DNA of 27,194 nt from Bacillus sp. ISL-7 (GCF_018613065.1 NZ_JAGGQW010000065.1:2057-29250), one strand, 5' to 3'; positions 16,644 through 25,570 are shown, counted from the stretch's first letter. Program-made: numbers and translations. The notes: generated by a model from the letters alone, not told the origin.

Positions 16644-16847
16644 CTCAAAATCAAAGGGTCTGACCCCTAGCATACACTTTATAATGTTGTGCAAATGCTC
16701 AATGCTTAATGGTGAATTCGGCAGTGGAATTTGGTAGCGCATGATGTCGATATTAATACAAGGTCCACTGAAGCGTTCACAGCAGTAGAGCAGGTGCCGA
16801 CTCTTTGCCGCCGTTTGTTTTTTTAATAAGAACCAAGCCGCCGATGA
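16644..16847. other. Spacer without a recognised gene
   Basis: Contains GGGTCTGACCC (about 16658-16668), a short inverted repeat common in Bacillus intergenic DNA. A 141-codon minus frame crosses it and the end of salA, but matches nothing I know and is rejected. Confidence 0.4.
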
Positions 16848-17086
16848 ACAAATTTTCTCCGGCCAACTTGCATACGTACAGCATTTATTCAAACAGAGCA
16901 TCTTCTTGCGGATCTTATCCGCAAAGGACAGCAAACAGGTGAATTTCCATGTGATGATGATGCTAAAGTTTTGGCAGAAAGCTTGCACAATACTTTGCTT
17001 GGGATTCGGGTACTTGCAAGAACCTCAGCTATCAAAAAAAGTTACATCGTATAGCGGATTTTTCTTTAGTAATACTGAACAAATGA
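16848..17086 (+). pseudogene. TetR-family regulator, C-terminal fragment
   Basis: Reads EHLLADLIRKGQQTGEFP, CDDDAKVLAESLHNTLLGIR, VLARTSA, the usual C-terminal domain of a TetR regulator, with no DNA-binding half. After an A7 run (17034-17040) the frame is lost; one more A would give KKLHRIADFSLVILNK and a stop at 17084-17086. The gene is thus truncated at the 5' side and has a probable one-base deletion near the end. It stands just before the SDR gene that such a regulator might have controlled. Base composition differs from salA. Confidence 0.6.
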
Positions 17087-17109
17087 AGTTTTTTTATAAA
17101 TTAGAATGA

Positions 17110-17140
17110 ATGTTCTCAAAAGCATGCTTACGCTCTTTGA
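17110..17140 (+). terminator. Terminator-like hairpin
   Basis: TTCTCAAAAGC and GCTCTTTGAGAA form an imperfect stem around 8 bases. No strong T-run follows, so this is weak; it lies between the TetR remnant and the SDR gene. Confidence 0.4.
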
Positions 17141-17209
17141 GAATCTTGTTGCACAATAAAGCAAGTAAAGCCACTATATAAATCATTTATAGAGAAAGGA
17201 TTGATTTTT

Positions 17210-17968
17210 ATGAAAATGGATTCCAACACAATTCTCATAACGGGCGGAACATCCGGGATTGGATTCGAGCTTGCTGCTCAGCTCCTTCAGCTTGGGAACA
17301 CCGTAATTATTACCGGGCGGTCTATGTCCAAACTGGACTTAGCCAAAAAGAAACTGCCAAACGTTCACACATTTCAGAGTGATGTAAGCGATCCAAAGGC
17401 CATATCTGACCTTTATGAAAAAGTAATCAGTCAATTTCCAGAACTGAATGTTCTGATCAATAATGCTGGGGTTATGCATAAATTGAACTTTCATACCAAA
17501 GATGTTGATTTAGTGGATTTCAGTAGCGAGATTGAAATTAACCTCAGTGGTTCGATCCGCATGGTGAACCAATTCTTATCGCATTTAAAGGCGAAGAAAT
17601 CCGCTGCGATTATGAATGTCTCATCCGCACTTGCATTTGTTCCTTATCCGGCATTGCCCGTATATAGTGCGACGAAAGCCGGTATTCATTCATTTACACA
17701 ATCACTGCGAATCCAGCTAAAAAATACTAATATTAAAGTGTTTGAATTGGCGCCTCCAGCTATTCAGACCCCTTTAGTTGAAGTTTTTGATGCCGACGAG
17801 ATCAAAGCCATGAAACCAATGGATGCCGGTAAGATGGTTAGGTATACAGTCAAGGGTTTGGAAAAGGATCGCTTTGAGATCCTGCCGGGCCAGAGCAGTG
17901 CGCTGAAGTTCATGAGTCGTGTTGCGCCTCAGTTTATGTTAAATCAGTTAAGCAAAACCAAGAGTTAA
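17210..17968 (+). CDS. Short-chain dehydrogenase/reductase, DltE-like
   Basis: A 252-aa classical SDR using NAD(P). Cofactor motif ITGGTSGIGFELA (near the N-terminus), NNAGVMHK, catalytic Ser in MNVSSALAFVPYP and the YSATKAG active-site Tyr/Lys. PNVHTFQSDVSD and the overall layout resemble Bacillus DltE. AGAAAGGA precedes ATG 17210; the TTG at 17201 is too close to it. It is the only intact gene among broken TetR and MFS genes. Substrate unknown. Confidence 0.9.
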   Translation: MKMDSNTILITGGTSGIGFELAAQLLQLGNTVIITGRSMSKLDLAKKKLPNVHTFQSDVSDPKAISDLYEKVISQFPELNVLINNAGVMHKLNFHTKDVDLVDFSSEIEINLSGSIRMVNQFLSHLKAKKSAAIMNVSSALAFVPYPALPVYSATKAGIHSFTQSLRIQLKNTNIKVFELAPPAIQTPLVEVFDADEIKAMKPMDAGKMVRYTVKGLEKDRFEILPGQSSALKFMSRVAPQFMLNQLSKTKS

Positions 17969-18016
17969 CTATACGGAACAGTGGTACATTAAACTCTTTG
18001 CGTTTAAAAAATATCC

Positions 18017-18516
18017 AATTCTATCTCTAAAATAATAGAGGTAACAGGATTAAAAAAAGGAGGAATATATAGACATTTTGATAGTAAGGACGAATTGGCC
18101 AAAGCTTCGTTTTCATACTTTTTAATCATCTAAAAGAAAATTATTTACAAGCTATCAAATCCAAGGAAACTGCAAACGAACAATTTCAGGCTTTTGCTTC
18201 TATTTTTATGACTTTGAACAACAATGATATCTTAGTGGGTGGCTGTCCCTTAATGAATGCAGCCATTGAAGCAGATGATTCAGAAATTTTGATTGAAGAT
18301 GCAATTAAGGAAGGTTTTGATGGCTTAATAAAGATGTTCAAGAATTTGATTGAATTTGGTCAGGGTCAAAATGAAATTAACATGAATGTTGATTCTGAAC
18401 AGATGACCGTATTCATTCTCTCTTCCATGGAAGGTGCATTGGCCCTTAGCAGATTGTATAAGGATAAGCGATATTTAGACATGGTCATCATGCAGATAAA
18501 TGCTATTCTTTTCTAA
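18017..18516 (+). pseudogene. TetR/AcrR regulator, 5' truncated and frameshifted
   Basis: The first frame reads SISKIIEVTGLKKGGIYRHF, DSKDELAKASFSYF, the second half of a TetR helix-turn-helix. It stops after a T5 run (18119-18123). One more T would continue with NHLKENYLQAIKSKE and join the 102-codon frame with GGCPLMNAAIEADDSE, the same C-terminal signature as the intact TetR at 9937. About 30 N-terminal codons and the promoter are missing. A motif similar to the operators of that paralogue lies 30-50 bases downstream, ahead of the MFS gene. Confidence 0.8.
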
Positions 18517-18549
18517 TTCTATTTTTTATTCTTTTTTTTGAACAAAAAG

Positions 18550-18563
18550 AGACCGATTGGTTT
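18550..18563. promoter_or_regulatory. Orphan TetR operator-like motif before the MFS gene
   Basis: AGACCGATTGGTTT has the ACC-N4-GGT symmetry and close similarity to AGACCGTTCGGTTT at 9894-9907. It suggests that the MFS pump was controlled by the now broken TetR protein, and that the intact TetR at 9937 could still recognise it. Confidence 0.4.
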
Positions 18564-19408
18564 TTTATTCAGGGGGGATTTATATTCTAGCACATAAAAA
18601 ATGGTCTATGTGGTCACAACTTATTGCGGGTTTCTTGTTGGTTATTTCGACTACCGGCTTTGCAAGATTGGCTTATGGTGTGTTACTGCCTTTTATGCAA
18701 GCCGACTTAAATATGAACTACACACAGGCAGGATTATTAGCAACAACGATCTCGCTTGGCTTTCTTGCAATATCCCCCTTAGCTGGGTTATTAGCACTCA
18801 AGTTTGGAATGAAACAAGTCATTATGGCAGGTGGCTTTCTCGTCACAGTTAGCTTCCTTTTTCTTTCATTCTCGAACTCCTTTTATCTATACATGCTTAT
18901 TATGTTTTTTTGCGGGGCAGGAAGTGCTTTAGCCTTTTCCCCCATAATGTCTTTACTAGTCATCCAATTCCAAAAGAAAAAGGGATTAGTACTCGGTGTC
19001 TTATTAAGTGGGGTGGGTTCAGGAATGCTTCTTAGTGGTCTCATGACCACCTATTTGATTAGGTATTTTCCTGTATGGGAATGGAGGGCTATTTGGATAA
19101 TTTTTTCCATTACCTCTATTTTATTCACACTACTCTCATGGATCGTATTGAAAGAACCAGGAAAGAGTGTGACTAACAAAGATGATAGGAATCAAGGAGT
19201 CGCTCATGCTTACAAAAACCGAAAAATCCTTAGGATAGGTATTATTTACTTTTTAATTGGATTGGCTTATCTTATCCCAATCCTTTTCCAAACATCATTT
19301 ATGATACACTCTGGGATCAGCGAAAGAGTGGCCGGTAGTTTATTTTCAATTTCTGGCTTATTTACAATTCTTGGAGGTCCAATTTGGGGCGGCGCTTTTA
19401 TGGAGTAA
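18557..19408 (+). pseudogene. MFS transporter (YbfB/YjiJ type), C-terminally truncated
   Basis: About 270 residues with roughly eight membrane segments: GFARLAYGVLLPFMQADL in the first helix region, LAGLLALKFGMKQVIMAGG in the loop 2-3 motif, and ALAFSPIMSLLVIQF. Family members have about 390-400 aa and twelve helices. This one ends abruptly at GGPIWGGAFME and runs into the terminator of a Tn3-family end, so the last third is gone. GGGGGG (about 18571-18576) is followed at normal distance by ATT rather than ATG; ATG 18608 is the first usable start. It was probably a drug or metabolite efflux pump paired with the broken TetR. Confidence 0.7.
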
Positions 19409-19410
19409 CG

Positions 19411-19457
19411 AAAAAGCCCAATTTCTGCATTAAAATTGAGAAATTGGGCTTTTTATT
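19411..19457. terminator. Bidirectional terminator of a Tn3-type end
   Basis: AAAAAGCCCAATTTCT and AGAAATTGGGCTTTTT form a 16-bp stem with T-runs on both strands. By comparison with the terminator next to the right Tn3 end (21195-21234), it probably served a now deleted transposase gene. Confidence 0.75.
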
Positions 19458-19467
19458 TTGGAATTTC

Positions 19468-19505
19468 CTTAACGTTGTAAATTCGCGTTTTACTGGTGGT
19501 ACCCC
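19468..19505 (-). repeat. 38-bp Tn3-family terminal inverted repeat (left of IS231)
   Basis: Read on the minus strand it begins GGGGTACCACCAGTAAAACG and ends ACGTTAAG, 38 bases. Tn4430-type transposons have 38-bp ends starting GGGGTACCGCC and ending CGCTAAG. It differs from the right copy (21143-21180) at about ten positions, so the two come from different elements. Its tip points right, towards the IS. Confidence 0.8.
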
Positions 19506-21142
19506 ATGCCCATCAAGCTAAGGCAAATAATTAACCCCCTACACGAAAAAAGCGCTATCCTTTCTGTAATATGATGGAAAGGATGGTGTATTTTATGTGC
19601 CGAGATGTTTCAGATGAACTGAACCTCTTTTCGCTGGAATTACAACAATCTTTGTCTCCTTATGTACTTAAACAATTGGCCAAAGAGGTAGGTTTTGTTC
19701 AAAGAACTAGTAAGTATCAAGCTAAAGATTTAGTGGCGTTGTGCGTGTGGTTAAGCCAAAAGGTAGCGAATACTTCCTTGACTCAGCTATGTAGCTGTCT
19801 AGAATCTTCAACGGGTGTATTAATGAGTCCAGAAGGACTCAATCAGCGATTTAATCCTTCGGCTGTCAGGCTCCTACAAAACGTATTCACTTCATTGCTT
19901 ACTCAGAAGATGCAAACTTCTCAGGCTATTTCTCATCGTTATGCTTCTCAATTTCAGCGTATACGAATTTTGGATTCTACGACTTTTCAACTTCCAGATG
20001 TTTTTGCCTCTACCTATCAAGGATCTGGCGGGAGTAGCCATACAGCTGGCGTAAAGATCCAATTGGAATACGATCTTCTCAGTGGCCAATTCCTGCATGT
20101 TCACTCTGGCCCAGGTAAACAAAATGATAGAACCTACGGTTCCACTTGCTTACAAACGGTACAAACAGGTGACTTATGTATACGCGACTTAGGATATTTT
20201 GACCTGGAAGATCTCCATCAAATGGATGAGAAAGGAGCGTATTATATCTCTCGCTTAAAATTAAACACCCGAATTTATCAGAAGAATCCTAATCCAGAAT
20301 ATTTTAAGGATGGGAGAATGAAAAAACAGTCGGAGTATATTCAATTAGACATGGAAGATCTCATGTTACAGCGACAACCAGGACAAACCCATGAAATTCA
20401 CAAAGCCTATATCGGATTGTATCAAAAGCTTCCAACTCGAGTGGTCCTACATCGATTGACAGAAGAACAAACACGGAAACGTTGGGAAAACCAGGCGCTA
20501 AAAGAGAAGAAGAAGGGCATTGTCATGAAAGAACGAAGTAAGCGTTTAAGTGCGATGAACGTTTATATTTCGAATCTTCCTGCTGAAGAAGTCCCGACGG
20601 GACACATTCACGATCTTTACTCCCTACGTTGGCAGATTGAATTACTGTTTAAAACATGGAAATCCTTCTTTAAAATTGACCATTGTAAAGAAATCAAACG
20701 AGAGCGATTAGAATGCCATCTCTATGGTCAATTGATTGGCATACTTCTTTGTTCTTCCACTATGTTTCAAATGCGGCAATTACTCCTCGATAAGAAGAAA
20801 AGGGAACTTAGTGAGTACAAAGCGATTTATATCATCAAGGATTACTTTCCTCTTCTATTTCAGGCTATACAAAAAAGTACCCAAGAATTATCAAAGATCC
20901 TGCTTCGCCTATTTATCCTCCTACAGAAAAACGCGCGAAAGTCCCACCGTTATGAGAAAAAGACAGTCTTTGATATTTTGGGTGTTGTCTACCATTATAC
21001 AGTGTGTCACAAGAAAGCAGCATAGCTGTTAAAAAATGACTTGTTAAAGGTTTATTTGGCATGCCTTTATTCAGTTGCATAGAAGACTGGCTTGTGGAAA
21101 CAGCTCAACTTAAATATTTTTAGGTATTAGCTTGATGGGCAT
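19506..21142 (+). mobile_element. Complete IS231-like insertion sequence (IS4 family)
   Basis: It is 1637 bp long, bounded by perfect 16-bp inverted repeats ATGCCCATCAAGCTAA (19506-19521) and TTAGCTTGATGGGCAT (21127-21142), with one intact transposase gene. IS231 elements are about 1.65 kb and favour GGG-N5-CCC targets in the ends of Tn4430-type transposons, making 10-12-bp duplications. Here the flanks are GGTGGTACCCC and GGGGTACCGCC: inverted relative to each other, not a direct repeat. Confidence 0.9.
19595..21025 (+). CDS. IS231-like transposase (IS4 family, DDE)
   Basis: A 476-aa transposase, close to the 478 aa of IS231[18 protein letters not shown] and [10 protein letters not shown] are N-terminal IS231 signatures. 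Catalytic residues are Asp127 (RILDSTTF), Asp198 (CIRDLGYF) and the YREK signature Tyr342, Arg345, Glu349 and Lys356 with the expected 2-3-6 spacing. The frame opens at 19571, but GAAAGGATGG suits ATG 19595. No frameshift or stop, so the element may still be active. Confidence 0.95.
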   Translation: MCRDVSDELNLFSLELQQSLSPYVLKQLAKEVGFVQRTSKYQAKDLVALCVWLSQKVANTSLTQLCSCLESSTGVLMSPEGLNQRFNPSAVRLLQNVFTSLLTQKMQTSQAISHRYASQFQRIRILDSTTFQLPDVFASTYQGSGGSSHTAGVKIQLEYDLLSGQFLHVHSGPGKQNDRTYGSTCLQTVQTGDLCIRDLGYFDLEDLHQMDEKGAYYISRLKLNTRIYQKNPNPEYFKDGRMKKQSEYIQLDMEDLMLQRQPGQTHEIHKAYIGLYQKLPTRVVLHRLTEEQTRKRWENQALKEKKKGIVMKERSKRLSAMNVYISNLPAEEVPTGHIHDLYSLRWQIELLFKTWKSFFKIDHCKEIKRERLECHLYGQLIGILLCSSTMFQMRQLLLDKKKRELSEYKAIYIIKDYFPLLFQAIQKSTQELSKILLRLFILLQKNARKSHRYEKKTVFDILGVVYHYTVCHKKAA

Positions 21143-21180
21143 GGGGTACCGCCAACAAAATGCGGATTTCGCACGCTAAG
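21143..21180 (+). repeat. 38-bp Tn3-family terminal inverted repeat (right of IS231)
   Basis: Begins GGGGTACCGCCAACAAAATG and ends GCACGCTAAG, matching the first 11 and last 7 bases of the Tn4430 end as I remember it. Tip faces left, directly against the IS231 end. The transposase remnant of the same element follows at 21242. Confidence 0.85.
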
Positions 21181-21194
21181 ACAATTTTTTACAA

Positions 21195-21234
21195 TAAAAA
21201 GCCGGATTCCTGCATGCTAAGAGGTTTCCGGCTT
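21195..21234 (-). terminator. Terminator of the Tn3 transposase remnant
   Basis: On the minus strand AAGCCGGA and TCCGGCTT form a stem followed by TTTATT. It lies just after the stop of the tnpA fragment and inside the terminal repeat. Confidence 0.7.
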
Positions 21235-21241
21235 CCATTGT

Positions 21242-21541
21242 TTAAAGGTTTAAAGGCCTTAATAAACTTAAATTAGTCACTTGTTCATTATCAAAATTGT
21301 ATTCTCCTAAGAAATTTATGTGTTCCCACCCTAAAGGTGAAATATGACTCAAGAGAGCTTCGTTAAACTGACCTATTTCCTTTTTATATTCGGCTGCTTT
21401 CGCCAAATATACTGTATTCCAAACACTAATAGCGTTGATGATGATATTAAGCGCACTGGCACGTTGAAGCTGATCCTGCAATGCTCTTTCTCTAAATTCT
21501 CCATGTTTACCGAAAAAAATAGCTCGTGCTAAGGCATTCAT
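21242..21541 (-). pseudogene. tnpA: Tn3-family transposase (TnpA), C-terminal fragment
   Basis: About 99 residues of the TnpA C-terminus: ALARAIFFGKHGEFRERALQ, DQLQRASALNIIINAISVWN, TVYL, then LSHISPLGWEHINFLGEY and LLRPLNL. The full protein is about 980 aa, so roughly 90% is missing and the frame is lost upstream of 21541. Its orientation and distance from the terminal repeat are those of a normal Tn3-family end. The DDE catalytic core is absent. Confidence 0.85.
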
Positions 21542-21583
21542 GGCTAAATTTTTCTTTCAATGATATATCAAAATTTTTCCTGC

Positions 21584-21605
21584 TTTAATCAAACGTATGA
21601 TTAAA
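21584..21605. promoter_or_regulatory. 22-bp palindrome, possible operator
   Basis: TTTAATCA-AACGTA-TGATTAAA, symmetric except at one central pair. Its core CAAACGTnTGATTAA is shared with the three palindromes of the 172-bp repeat (for example 4151-4166). No gene starts close by. Confidence 0.4.
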
Positions 21606-21860
21606 TAAAAAGGCATGTTAAAAATTAATGTTGAATTTCATTAAAATCTAAAAGGACCTGTTCTGGGTGGGTGTTGTAATTGTTGAATGACAATAAGGAT
21701 GTTGTTTGTAAAGTTATTTAAAACCCCATCCATGATATTCAGCAATCGGGCTATTTTCTTGAATAAGACTTTTTAAAAAAACTGGATGTTTGTTAATGTG
21801 AATATTGTGAAGAATTGAACTTAAAACTAAAAAGCCGTTTTATAAGGCGCACTGACTATT
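21606..21860. other. Spacer with vestigial repeat sequence
   Basis: AT-rich DNA after the Tn3 fragment. AATCGGGCTATTTTCTTGAA (about 21743-21762) is similar to pieces near 22640 and 25505, perhaps a dispersed Bacillus intergenic repeat. No gene is recognised. Confidence 0.3.
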
Positions 21861-22496
21861 TTAATTATTATTTCTTTGAATCTGTTTGTATATAAGCTTT
21901 GATAATGAATTTTCCGCGCTTATATTTCCCTTTTGTGCTTCTTTTTTCAGAAGTAAGATCATAATTCCACGAGGGACAATAATAACAGATAAAAAAGAAC
22001 AAAGGTCAATTATTTTTGCATAAGGCTTTAAGTAAACAAAAATTCCCATCTTGGATAGTAAGAAGCCATAATATCCAATTATCAATAACCCTGAAAACAG
22101 TATGCTCCAACGCAAAAAACTATCCCAAGGAGACTTGTACTGGTATAAAATCATAGCAATTAATGGTGCAACCGTTAAGCTACTTCCGAAAAAATTCGGA
22201 TAAACAGGAGATATAGCAATTTTTACTGCCCAAAAACCAAAAAACATTCCAATTGAATCGTAAACTACATATGCCACTGCCACCAAAGAACCATATAACA
22301 AAATCTCCACTATTCGTTTTTTGTCTACAAGATAAAAAAATAATAAATAACAAACAAGCACTACAAACAGCGTAAAAAACCATTCAAATGTAAGGAACTC
22401 TTGTTTAATCCATTTGGTTAAGATTAGATTATTCAATGCATCAGATTTTTGCATTATTTCTTCGTTTTTTTGCATTATTTCTTCGTTAGTAATCAT
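21861..22496 (-). CDS. CBO0543-like multipass membrane protein
   Basis: A 211-aa integral membrane protein with about six hydrophobic segments. Features typical of the CBO0543 family are LTFEWFFTLFVVLVCYLLFF, LVDKKRIVEILLYGSLVAV, and the central PVYPNFFGSSLTVAPLIAM then ILYQY, followed by WDSF. Its role is unknown; related proteins are common near Bacillus spore or stress genes. GGGGGAA lies at good spacing before ATG 22496. The soluble N-terminus begins with a tandem repeat NEEIMQK-NEEIMQK, encoded by a 21-bp duplication. No operon partner is visible. Confidence 0.75.
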   Translation of the reverse strand: MITNEEIMQKNEEIMQKSDALNNLILTKWIKQEFLTFEWFFTLFVVLVCYLLFFYLVDKKRIVEILLYGSLVAVAYVVYDSIGMFFGFWAVKIAISPVYPNFFGSSLTVAPLIAMILYQYKSPWDSFLRWSILFSGLLIIGYYGFLLSKMGIFVYLKPYAKIIDLCSFLSVIIVPRGIMILLLKKEAQKGNISAENSLSKLIYKQIQRNNN

Positions 22497-22782
22497 TACA
22501 GTTCCCCCTTTTAAAAAATAGATAGTTTTAACATTTGTAAATAATTTAAAATTTATTCTATAAATTCAGAGCATTCTTGTTTCATTAAAGGGGGATTTAG
22601 GGGGAAAAGTGCACCAACATCCAATAAAATATCTTCCGTAGTCGGGCGCTTTTCTTTAGTAAGGATTGCAGTCTTTTTGCATGCTCCGGGAGCACCGATA
22701 AAATGACAAGGCAAAAGAAAAGGACCTGGATATTTTCTCTACCCCGTCCTTTTCTCAAAATCATTTTGTTCCTTCTTAACAC
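22497..22782. other. Spacer without a recognised gene
   Basis: Holds the ribosome site of the CBO0543-like gene and a piece (AGTCGGGCGCTTTTCTTTAG, about 22638) resembling sequence near 21743. No reading frame is convincing. Confidence 0.3.
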
Positions 22783-22990
22783 CTACTTTCCGAACAGTCG
22801 TGCAAAGAAGCCTTTTTTTGAAGTGGTAGCTAATTCTTTTCTGAACTCCTGGGTTTCCCTTATCGATTGCATAAGCAATTCTGTCAACTCCTTATCCTCC
22901 CTCTGGTCTGGTACCGTTGACAGACGCCATGCGGGGCTTTCTCTCCTTTGTAAGCAGCCGCCCCTTGTCTTAACCTTAAGGCAACACTCA
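22783..22990 (-). pseudogene. Phage/plasmid regulator tail (DUF3967-like), fragment
   Basis: The minus frame reads VKTRGGCLQRRESPAWRL, STVPDQREDKELTELLMQSI, RETQEFRKELATTSKKGFFA and RLFGK before a stop at 22783-22785. A charged helical stretch ending in GFFARLFGK is typical of the C-terminus of DUF3967-type proteins that follow a MerR-like DNA-binding half in Bacillus phages and plasmids. No start or DNA-binding part is present upstream. Family assignment is from memory of the tail motif. Confidence 0.4.
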
Positions 22991-23163
22991 AGCCTTTAAG
23001 GCTTGTAGGTTAGTTACTTACTAAAAGCGTGAAGGTGACACTATCACTGCTATCCAGGCATTATGGAGACCGAGAAGTCACTAACAGTGAGTGATGAATC
23101 ATGAATAACGTGTCACTATTTGGGTACCACATAAACAAAAGATGCATTGAAATGGGGATAAAA

Positions 23164-23621
23164 ATGGAAGTTAAAAGTTTGGATGATGATAAGGTTGTAA
23201 TAGCAGGAGTGATAGGCGCTGTTTCAACACTTGTAGGAGAAATTACCTCATGGATATTACTTCGTTCAGGTTACGATAAGAAGTACACTTTATACCAATT
23301 AAACAGCCTAATGATTACCGTTAAGGATAGGCCAACTGAATTAATGGGTTTGATAATAAATTTTGGGATTGGTTCTATGTTAGGAGCTATGATTTATCTT
23401 GCACTTAGAAAATGGGGGCACAGATATGTTCTCCTGATCTGTGGTGTAATCAGTCTATTTATGTGGTTTTTATGGGAACTTCTTTTCACTATGTCTATTG
23501 AGGGAAAAACTATTCTATAAGACCAGTGAGTAGTTATTATAGTCATTTAATTAGCTCTTTGGCATATGGAGTTTCCATGGGACTAATGTTAAAAAATTTC
23601 ATTTTTAACAAAATTAAGTAA
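23164..23621 (+). pseudogene. Multipass membrane protein of unknown function, frameshifted near the end
   Basis: MEVKSLDDDKVVIAGVIGAV starts a protein with about four membrane segments (including LIINFGIGSMLGAMIYLAL and VLLICGVISLFMWFLW). GGGGAT lies before ATG 23164; the frame extends to 23101 without a ribosome site. It stops at 23520 directly after an A5 run (23505-23509). One more A would continue as NYSIRPVSSYYSHLISSLAY, GVSMGLMLKNFIFNKIK and end at 23619-23621 before a strong terminator, so the natural length is about 152 aa. No family is recognised. The deletion could be real or a base-calling error. Confidence 0.55.
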
Positions 23622-23649
23622 CTAAAGTTTCGCTTCCCATATGGAATGA

Positions 23650-23698
23650 CCTCCAATTGCCAGTTGAGAGACTAACAATTGGAGGGCAGTTGTTTTTT
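23650..23698 (+). terminator. Terminator after the frameshifted membrane gene
   Basis: CCTCCAATTG (23650-23659) and CAATTGGAGG (23676-23685) form a 10-bp stem; GCAGTTG then T6 follow. Its place supports the gene end at 23621. Confidence 0.75.
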
Positions 23699-23721
23699 AC
23701 TGAGCGACACATGGACCACAA

Positions 23722-25203
23722 TTAAGATTCAAAGTAAGTTTTTGGCAAGTCATTCACTTCATATGCAGCATGTATTCCGGATTCGATTGCTCCTTGGATC
23801 CAACCGTGAGTAGTTGAGGCATGTTCGCCTGCAAAATGTACTCTTCCTTCGGGTGTGGAAATATAAGGGGTTAACTCTTTTACCTGTTCGGGTTTAAACA
23901 GCGTAAATGCTCCAGCAGAATACGGATATCGAACCCAACTGTGGCTCGTTCCTCCTTGAAAATCACTATAGACCTGTTTACCGTGGATCTCTGCTAAATT
24001 TTTTAAAACAAATTCCAAGCGACTATCCTGATTCAAACTATCCCATGGTATCGCATCATCTTCCCATGTATAACTGCCTAAAATGACACCTGTTCCTTGT
24101 GTACCGAGGCCGTGGCTGGGGTACTGAACATATTTAATCGGGAGGTCAGTAACAGTTTGCCCGCCATACAAACCTTGTTTCTCCCAGAACCTGTTTTTAA
24201 ACTGGATCCCTGTCTTCGTAGACTCTGCATATTTTAGTTCCCGAATAGCCTTCCATTTATTTTCGGAAAATGAATCACGAGGCTCAATTTCTACAAATTG
24301 CAGTACTGAAAAAGGAATTGTCACAATCGCAAGATCTCCAGTAATTTGAAAAGGTTCTAAGATTCGATGGACAGAATGAACGGTTACTTGATTGTCGTGC
24401 TGTACAATTCTTTTTACATTTTGTCCGTAATAAATATTATCTTTCAATTGATTGGTAAATGCTTTAGGAAGCAGGTCATTACCTCCTGTTATTTCATAAA
24501 AAATATCAGGGATTAACAGTTCACGAAATAGTTCCAAAAATGAAAGCTCAATAAGTCCTTCCAGTGTAAGCATGACTTTAATCATTTCGATGGCTCCGGG
24601 AGATAATGTGACTCCGAATGGATTGTATCTTAAATAAGTATCCATCGAGTATTTATCCAATTCCCGAATGACCCAAAGCCAATTTCTTCTGGGGTTCTGG
24701 TTAATAAAATCGGTAACCGGTTTTATCGCTGATTGAATCAACTCTTTAGCTGTTTTCCCTTTTTCATGCGGGAAAACGGGAAAGCGTAATATTTGAGGGT
24801 TCTGTTCGTACGCCTTTAATCGTGCTTTAACCCCTTTTACATAGATAATATCGGCAGGAGTCGAATTGATAAACTTATTAACAGGGAGCTGGAATTTTTT
24901 TATATATTCCAAAGTCAATAAATGCGTACTGGGAATACGCATCGCACCAGCTTCAAGATACTGCTCATCCCTAAAATCCCCCCTTAATGTATATATCCGT
25001 CCTCCCACCCTATCAGTTGCTTCAATGACCGTTACATTGTGGCCGGCCTGCTTAAGCAGAGAGGCTGAGACCAGTCCTGCCATACCTGCACCAATAATAA
25101 TGATCTTCTTGGGTATTTTGGGTATTTTGGTTTTTTCTAGTCCATTTCGTATAATTGACATCATATGATCAGAGGATAACTTGGGAAATACGTAATTTAA
25201 CAT
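23722..25203 (-). CDS. Flavin amine oxidase / L-amino-acid oxidase (YobN-like)
   Basis: A 493-aa FAD enzyme of the monoamine oxidase/LAAO group, expected to oxidise amines or amino acids to imines with release of hydrogen peroxide. Dinucleotide-binding motif IIIIGAGMAGLVSASLL (about 34-50) with VIEATDRVGGRIYT, the substrate-domain start LEAGAMRIP and the C-terminal FAD motif VHFAGEHASTTHGWIQGAIE SGIHAA. A ribosome site GAGGAGG precedes ATG 25203; the earlier ATG at 25218 overlaps it and is rejected. B. subtilis YobN (about 480 aa) is the closest relative I can name. No partner genes are seen; no signal peptide, so cytoplasmic. Confidence 0.9.
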   Translation of the reverse strand: MLNYVFPKLSSDHMMSIIRNGLEKTKIPKIPKKIIIIGAGMAGLVSASLLKQAGHNVTVIEATDRVGGRIYTLRGDFRDEQYLEAGAMRIPSTHLLTLEYIKKFQLPVNKFINSTPADIIYVKGVKARLKAYEQNPQILRFPVFPHEKGKTAKELIQSAIKPVTDFINQNPRRNWLWVIRELDKYSMDTYLRYNPFGVTLSPGAIEMIKVMLTLEGLIELSFLELFRELLIPDIFYEITGGNDLLPKAFTNQLKDNIYYGQNVKRIVQHDNQVTVHSVHRILEPFQITGDLAIVTIPFSVLQFVEIEPRDSFSENKWKAIRELKYAESTKTGIQFKNRFWEKQGLYGGQTVTDLPIKYVQYPSHGLGTQGTGVILGSYTWEDDAIPWDSLNQDSRLEFVLKNLAEIHGKQVYSDFQGGTSHSWVRYPYSAGAFTLFKPEQVKELTPYISTPEGRVHFAGEHASTTHGWIQGAIESGIHAAYEVNDLPKTYFES

Positions 25204-25570
25204 ACTTTTCCTCCTCAAAATGGGATAGACCAGGAATTGAAATTTAGTCTACTGCCATTTTATTCAGCAAGAAAAGCGAATTAGAATAAATATCAAAATG
25301 ATTATTCCACTAGCTCAGAATCTTTTCATAGTAAGGGAATTTGCTAAGGAATAAAACTTGTAAACCGGCTAAAATTTAAGAATCAATCCATTGAACGTCG
25401 TAAACATTTCTAGGTGAAATTGACAGCCTAGGATTGGCTGTACGGCGTTTTTGGCGATTGGTCCTTGGAATGAATCCCATATATATTTTGTCTTGTTGCA
25501 TAATCGGGCGCGTTAGTGGAAGAACAATTAAGTGATTTTAGGATTGAGACATATCTTAGTTATTCCATAA

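Noticed and set aside
16563..16988. Minus-strand 141-codon frame antisense to the end of salA and the TetR remnant
   Set aside because: It is antisense to clear coding on the plus strand and its product has no recognisable features.
22703..22999. Plus-strand 98-codon frame
   Set aside because: Opposite to the DUF3967-like remnant, no ribosome site and no family features.
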